Source: Paeniglutamicibacter sp. Y32M11 (GTDB lineage: Bacteria > Actinomycetota > Actinomycetes > Actinomycetales > Micrococcaceae). From it: a DNA stretch of 64,000 nucleotides. Where the stretch lies: positions 3,038,001 to 3,102,000 of the forward strand of contig NZ_CP079107.1 in the NCBI RefSeq assembly GCF_019285735.1, in the 5' to 3' direction. The notes beneath the pieces were generated by a model that saw nothing but the letters and a program-made list of their open reading frames with translations, had not been told where the DNA came from and ran no database searches. Position 1 is the first letter of the stretch. Every line of letters begins with the position of its first letter. Both the position numbers and the translations under genes were made by a program. Shown piece after piece: positions 62,217-64,000 of this stretch.

Positions 62217-64000
62217 ATGGTTCAGCAGGACAACCGCGGCACACGTCGGCGGGAGGATGGAAACGATCCGGCGCGCCTGTTGCTGGTGGGCGGTGGGCCT
62301 CGTGCTGCGATGCTGCTGGAACGACTTACCGCCAACCACCGTGAGGTTGCTACGGGTCCGCTACATGTGGACATTGTTGATCCGTTCCCGGCGGGCGCCG
62401 GGCGAATCTGGCGGGATGAGCAGTCGGGACTGCTGAAACTGAATTCCATGGCCATGGACGTGAGCATGTTTACCGATGATTCGGTCTCCTGCCAGGGCCC
62501 GGCAGTGCCCGGTCCCTCCCTCTGGGAATGGGTTTGCCTGCTACGTAACGGGGAATATCCCGCGGACGCGGCGGCCATCACCGCCGGTGGCAATAAGCTC
62601 GCTCACGAACTTGGTTCGCTCAATGCCGATGACTTTCCCACGCGGCGGCTGCAAAGCGCCTATTTGGATTGGTTCCTGCGGCACACCATCAATTCGTTGC
62701 CCCCGGGGGTGAGCGTCCAGATCCACCGGGACACCGTGGTGGAGATTCGTCCCGCGAGTTACCGCGGTGGCCACAGCGTGGTGCTGGCTTCCTCAAGGGT
62801 GTTGCTCACCGATGCGGTAGTCCTGGCGGTGGGCCACACGGAGTCGCATCCCGCGGCTTCGTCCCGACGCTTCGCCCAATTCGCAGCCCGGATCGGCTCG
62901 TCGGTGACCTATGTGCCGCCGGCCTACACCAATGACCTCGATCTCAGCGTGCTTCGGGCCGGGGAAGATGTCCTGGTCTCGGGCATGGGTCTGGCATTTA
63001 TTGATCTGTTTGTCCTGCTCATGGAAGGGCGCGGCGGCCGATTTACCCCTAACCCCGATTCGACCCTCGGCTACCACCCATCGGGTGACGAACCGGTGCT
63101 CCACGTGGGTTCACGCCGGGGTGTTCCCTACCTTTCCAAAATCCGCGGTGCTCTGGCAGGGGATACCGCCGCCCCGCCGGCTTTCCTGAACCGGGCGGCC
63201 ATCGATGGATTATTGGCCGACCATGGACGGCTGAATTTCAGGGAGCACCTGTGGCCACTGATTGCCAAGGACGCCGCGTACTCCTACTATCGCGAATTGT
63301 TCACCGCCCATCCGCAGCGCACCTGCGCATCTTGGGATTCCTTTGCCCTGGCCTTTGCCGTCGTGCCCTGGTACTCCACGGAGCGCACGATGCTGGTCGA
63401 GGACTCCGTCCCACAGGCAGCGGACCGGCTGGACTTCGAGGCGCTGGATCGGCCGCTCGCCTCCACGACCTTCGACTCCCCCGAACAGGTACATCGCGCC
63501 GTGCGGCAAGTGATTCTCAGGGATCTGCAGTTGCGTGACGGAGGGGGTAATTCCGAAACACTGGGCCTGTTCCTCGGCTTGTTGGGCGCCTACATGGGAC
63601 TGGGTCAAGTCGTTTCCCTCGATGAGCTTGATGACCTGAGCCGCCGCGAGGTATCGGGATGGTGGCACGGATTTTTCAGTTACGTGGATTCCGGGCCACC
63701 GGCTCACCGCCTGCAAGAACTCCTGGCCCTGGAAGATGCAGGTCTCATCCATTTCCTCGGTCCCAACGTCAGGTTTTCAACGGACGAGGACTCCGGGAGC
63801 TTTAGCGCCGACGGCGTCGTGGACGGACACCGCCTCACGGCGCGGACATTGATCGAAGCCAGGCTTCCGGAGACCGCGCTTCAGGATACGACCAACGAGC
63901 TGTTGTCCTCGCTGTACTTGCGCGGGGTTGTCACCGCCGAGTCCACCGGCACCGGAAAAATGCTTGTTGACGAGCATTGCCGTGTGGTGGGTAGAAAGGG
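62217..64000 (+). CDS. FAD/NAD(P)-binding protein (NAD_binding_9 type), partial
   Basis: At least 594 residues, running past the right edge. Translation from ATG 62217, with CAGGAG eight bases upstream, gives a Rossmann LLLVGGGPRAAMLLERL near residue 21, then VDIVDPFPAGAGRIWR, LKLNSMAMDVSMF and later VLVSGMGLAFIDLFVLLMEGRGG and VLAVGHTESHP. This is the FAD-NAD(P)-binding PF13454 group, thought to be flavin oxidoreductases of unknown substrate. Divergent from the six-gene ABC-monooxygenase operon, hence possibly a further oxidative enzyme in the same pathway. Confidence 0.8.
   Translation, partial: MVQQDNRGTRRREDGNDPARLLLVGGGPRAAMLLERLTANHREVATGPLHVDIVDPFPAGAGRIWRDEQSGLLKLNSMAMDVSMFTDDSVSCQGPAVPGPSLWEWVCLLRNGEYPADAAAITAGGNKLAHELGSLNADDFPTRRLQSAYLDWFLRHTINSLPPGVSVQIHRDTVVEIRPASYRGGHSVVLASSRVLLTDAVVLAVGHTESHPAASSRRFAQFAARIGSSVTYVPPAYTNDLDLSVLRAGEDVLVSGMGLAFIDLFVLLMEGRGGRFTPNPDSTLGYHPSGDEPVLHVGSRRGVPYLSKIRGALAGDTAAPPAFLNRAAIDGLLADHGRLNFREHLWPLIAKDAAYSYYRELFTAHPQRTCASWDSFALAFAVVPWYSTERTMLVEDSVPQAADRLDFEALDRPLASTTFDSPEQVHRAVRQVILRDLQLRDGGGNSETLGLFLGLLGAYMGLGQVVSLDELDDLSRREVSGWWHGFFSYVDSGPPAHRLQELLALEDAGLIHFLGPNVRFSTDEDSGSFSADGVVDGHRLTARTLIEARLPETALQDTTNELLSSLYLRGVVTAESTGTGKMLVDEHCRVVGRK

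Overview
This window comes from a high-G+C Gram-positive chromosome, most likely a member of the Micrococcaceae (Arthrobacter/Glutamicibacter type). The evidence is the purF-purM-DUF3073 neighbourhood, a dnaK-grpE-dnaJ-hspR operon with HspR operators (HAIR), a DUF1023 hydrolase, a Septum_form-type protein, many promoters that would give leaderless mRNAs, and six-gene Mrp antiporter organisation. I see no phage, transposon, integron or CRISPR array. The genes read as core and metabolic chromosome, in many short, divergent or convergent units separated by strong hairpins.

Layout. 0-4.4 kb: 3' end of purF, purM, a sirtuin, DUF3073 and a membrane-anchored septum-formation-like protein. 4.4-19 kb: heat-shock block with clpB, a VOC protein, YccF, a RsiV-like/NodB lipoprotein, trmB, DUF1023, hspR-dnaJ-grpE-dnaK (minus strand), a small membrane exporter and an RGG-rich DEAD-box helicase. 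Three HAIR operators tie clpB and dnaK to HspR. 19-29.9 kb: MMPL exporter with divergent marR, GH1 beta-glucosidase, LysE exporter, low-molecular-weight phosphatase, a P-loop kinase/PabB fusion, cardiolipin synthase, PabC and a Nudix hydrolase. 30-33.2 kb: a TPP-riboswitch-controlled YkoE plus fused YkoD-YkoC (ECF) transporter for a thiamine precursor. 33.2-40 kb: DUF4235 and the mrpA(B)CDEFG operon. 40-49.3 kb: Atg22-like MFS, mdh, dcd, a secreted VanY-like peptidase, two tandem unknown paralogues, mntH behind a DtxR/MntR-like box, class I fumarase and an SseB-like protein. 49.3-52.7 kb: a KhtT/KhtU-like antiporter pair, tRNA-Gly(CCC), an AEC transporter and RidA. 52.9-64 kb: a cystine-type ABC operon converging on a six-gene operon (polar-amino-acid-type ABC importer, two binding lipoproteins and two LLM flavin monooxygenases). 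A divergent FAD/NAD(P)-binding protein runs off the right edge.

How genes work together. The right-hand 11 kb looks like an organosulfur or amino-acid-derivative uptake and oxidative catabolism locus, comparable in composition to the Bacillus yxe/ytm operons; its substrate is not shown by the sequence. PabB and PabC flank cls and together would make p-aminobenzoate for folate. HspR, encoded as the last heat-shock gene of the dnaK operon, would repress both its own operon and clpB. Most start sites were re-chosen from Shine-Dalgarno or leaderless-promoter evidence rather than by taking the longest frame.
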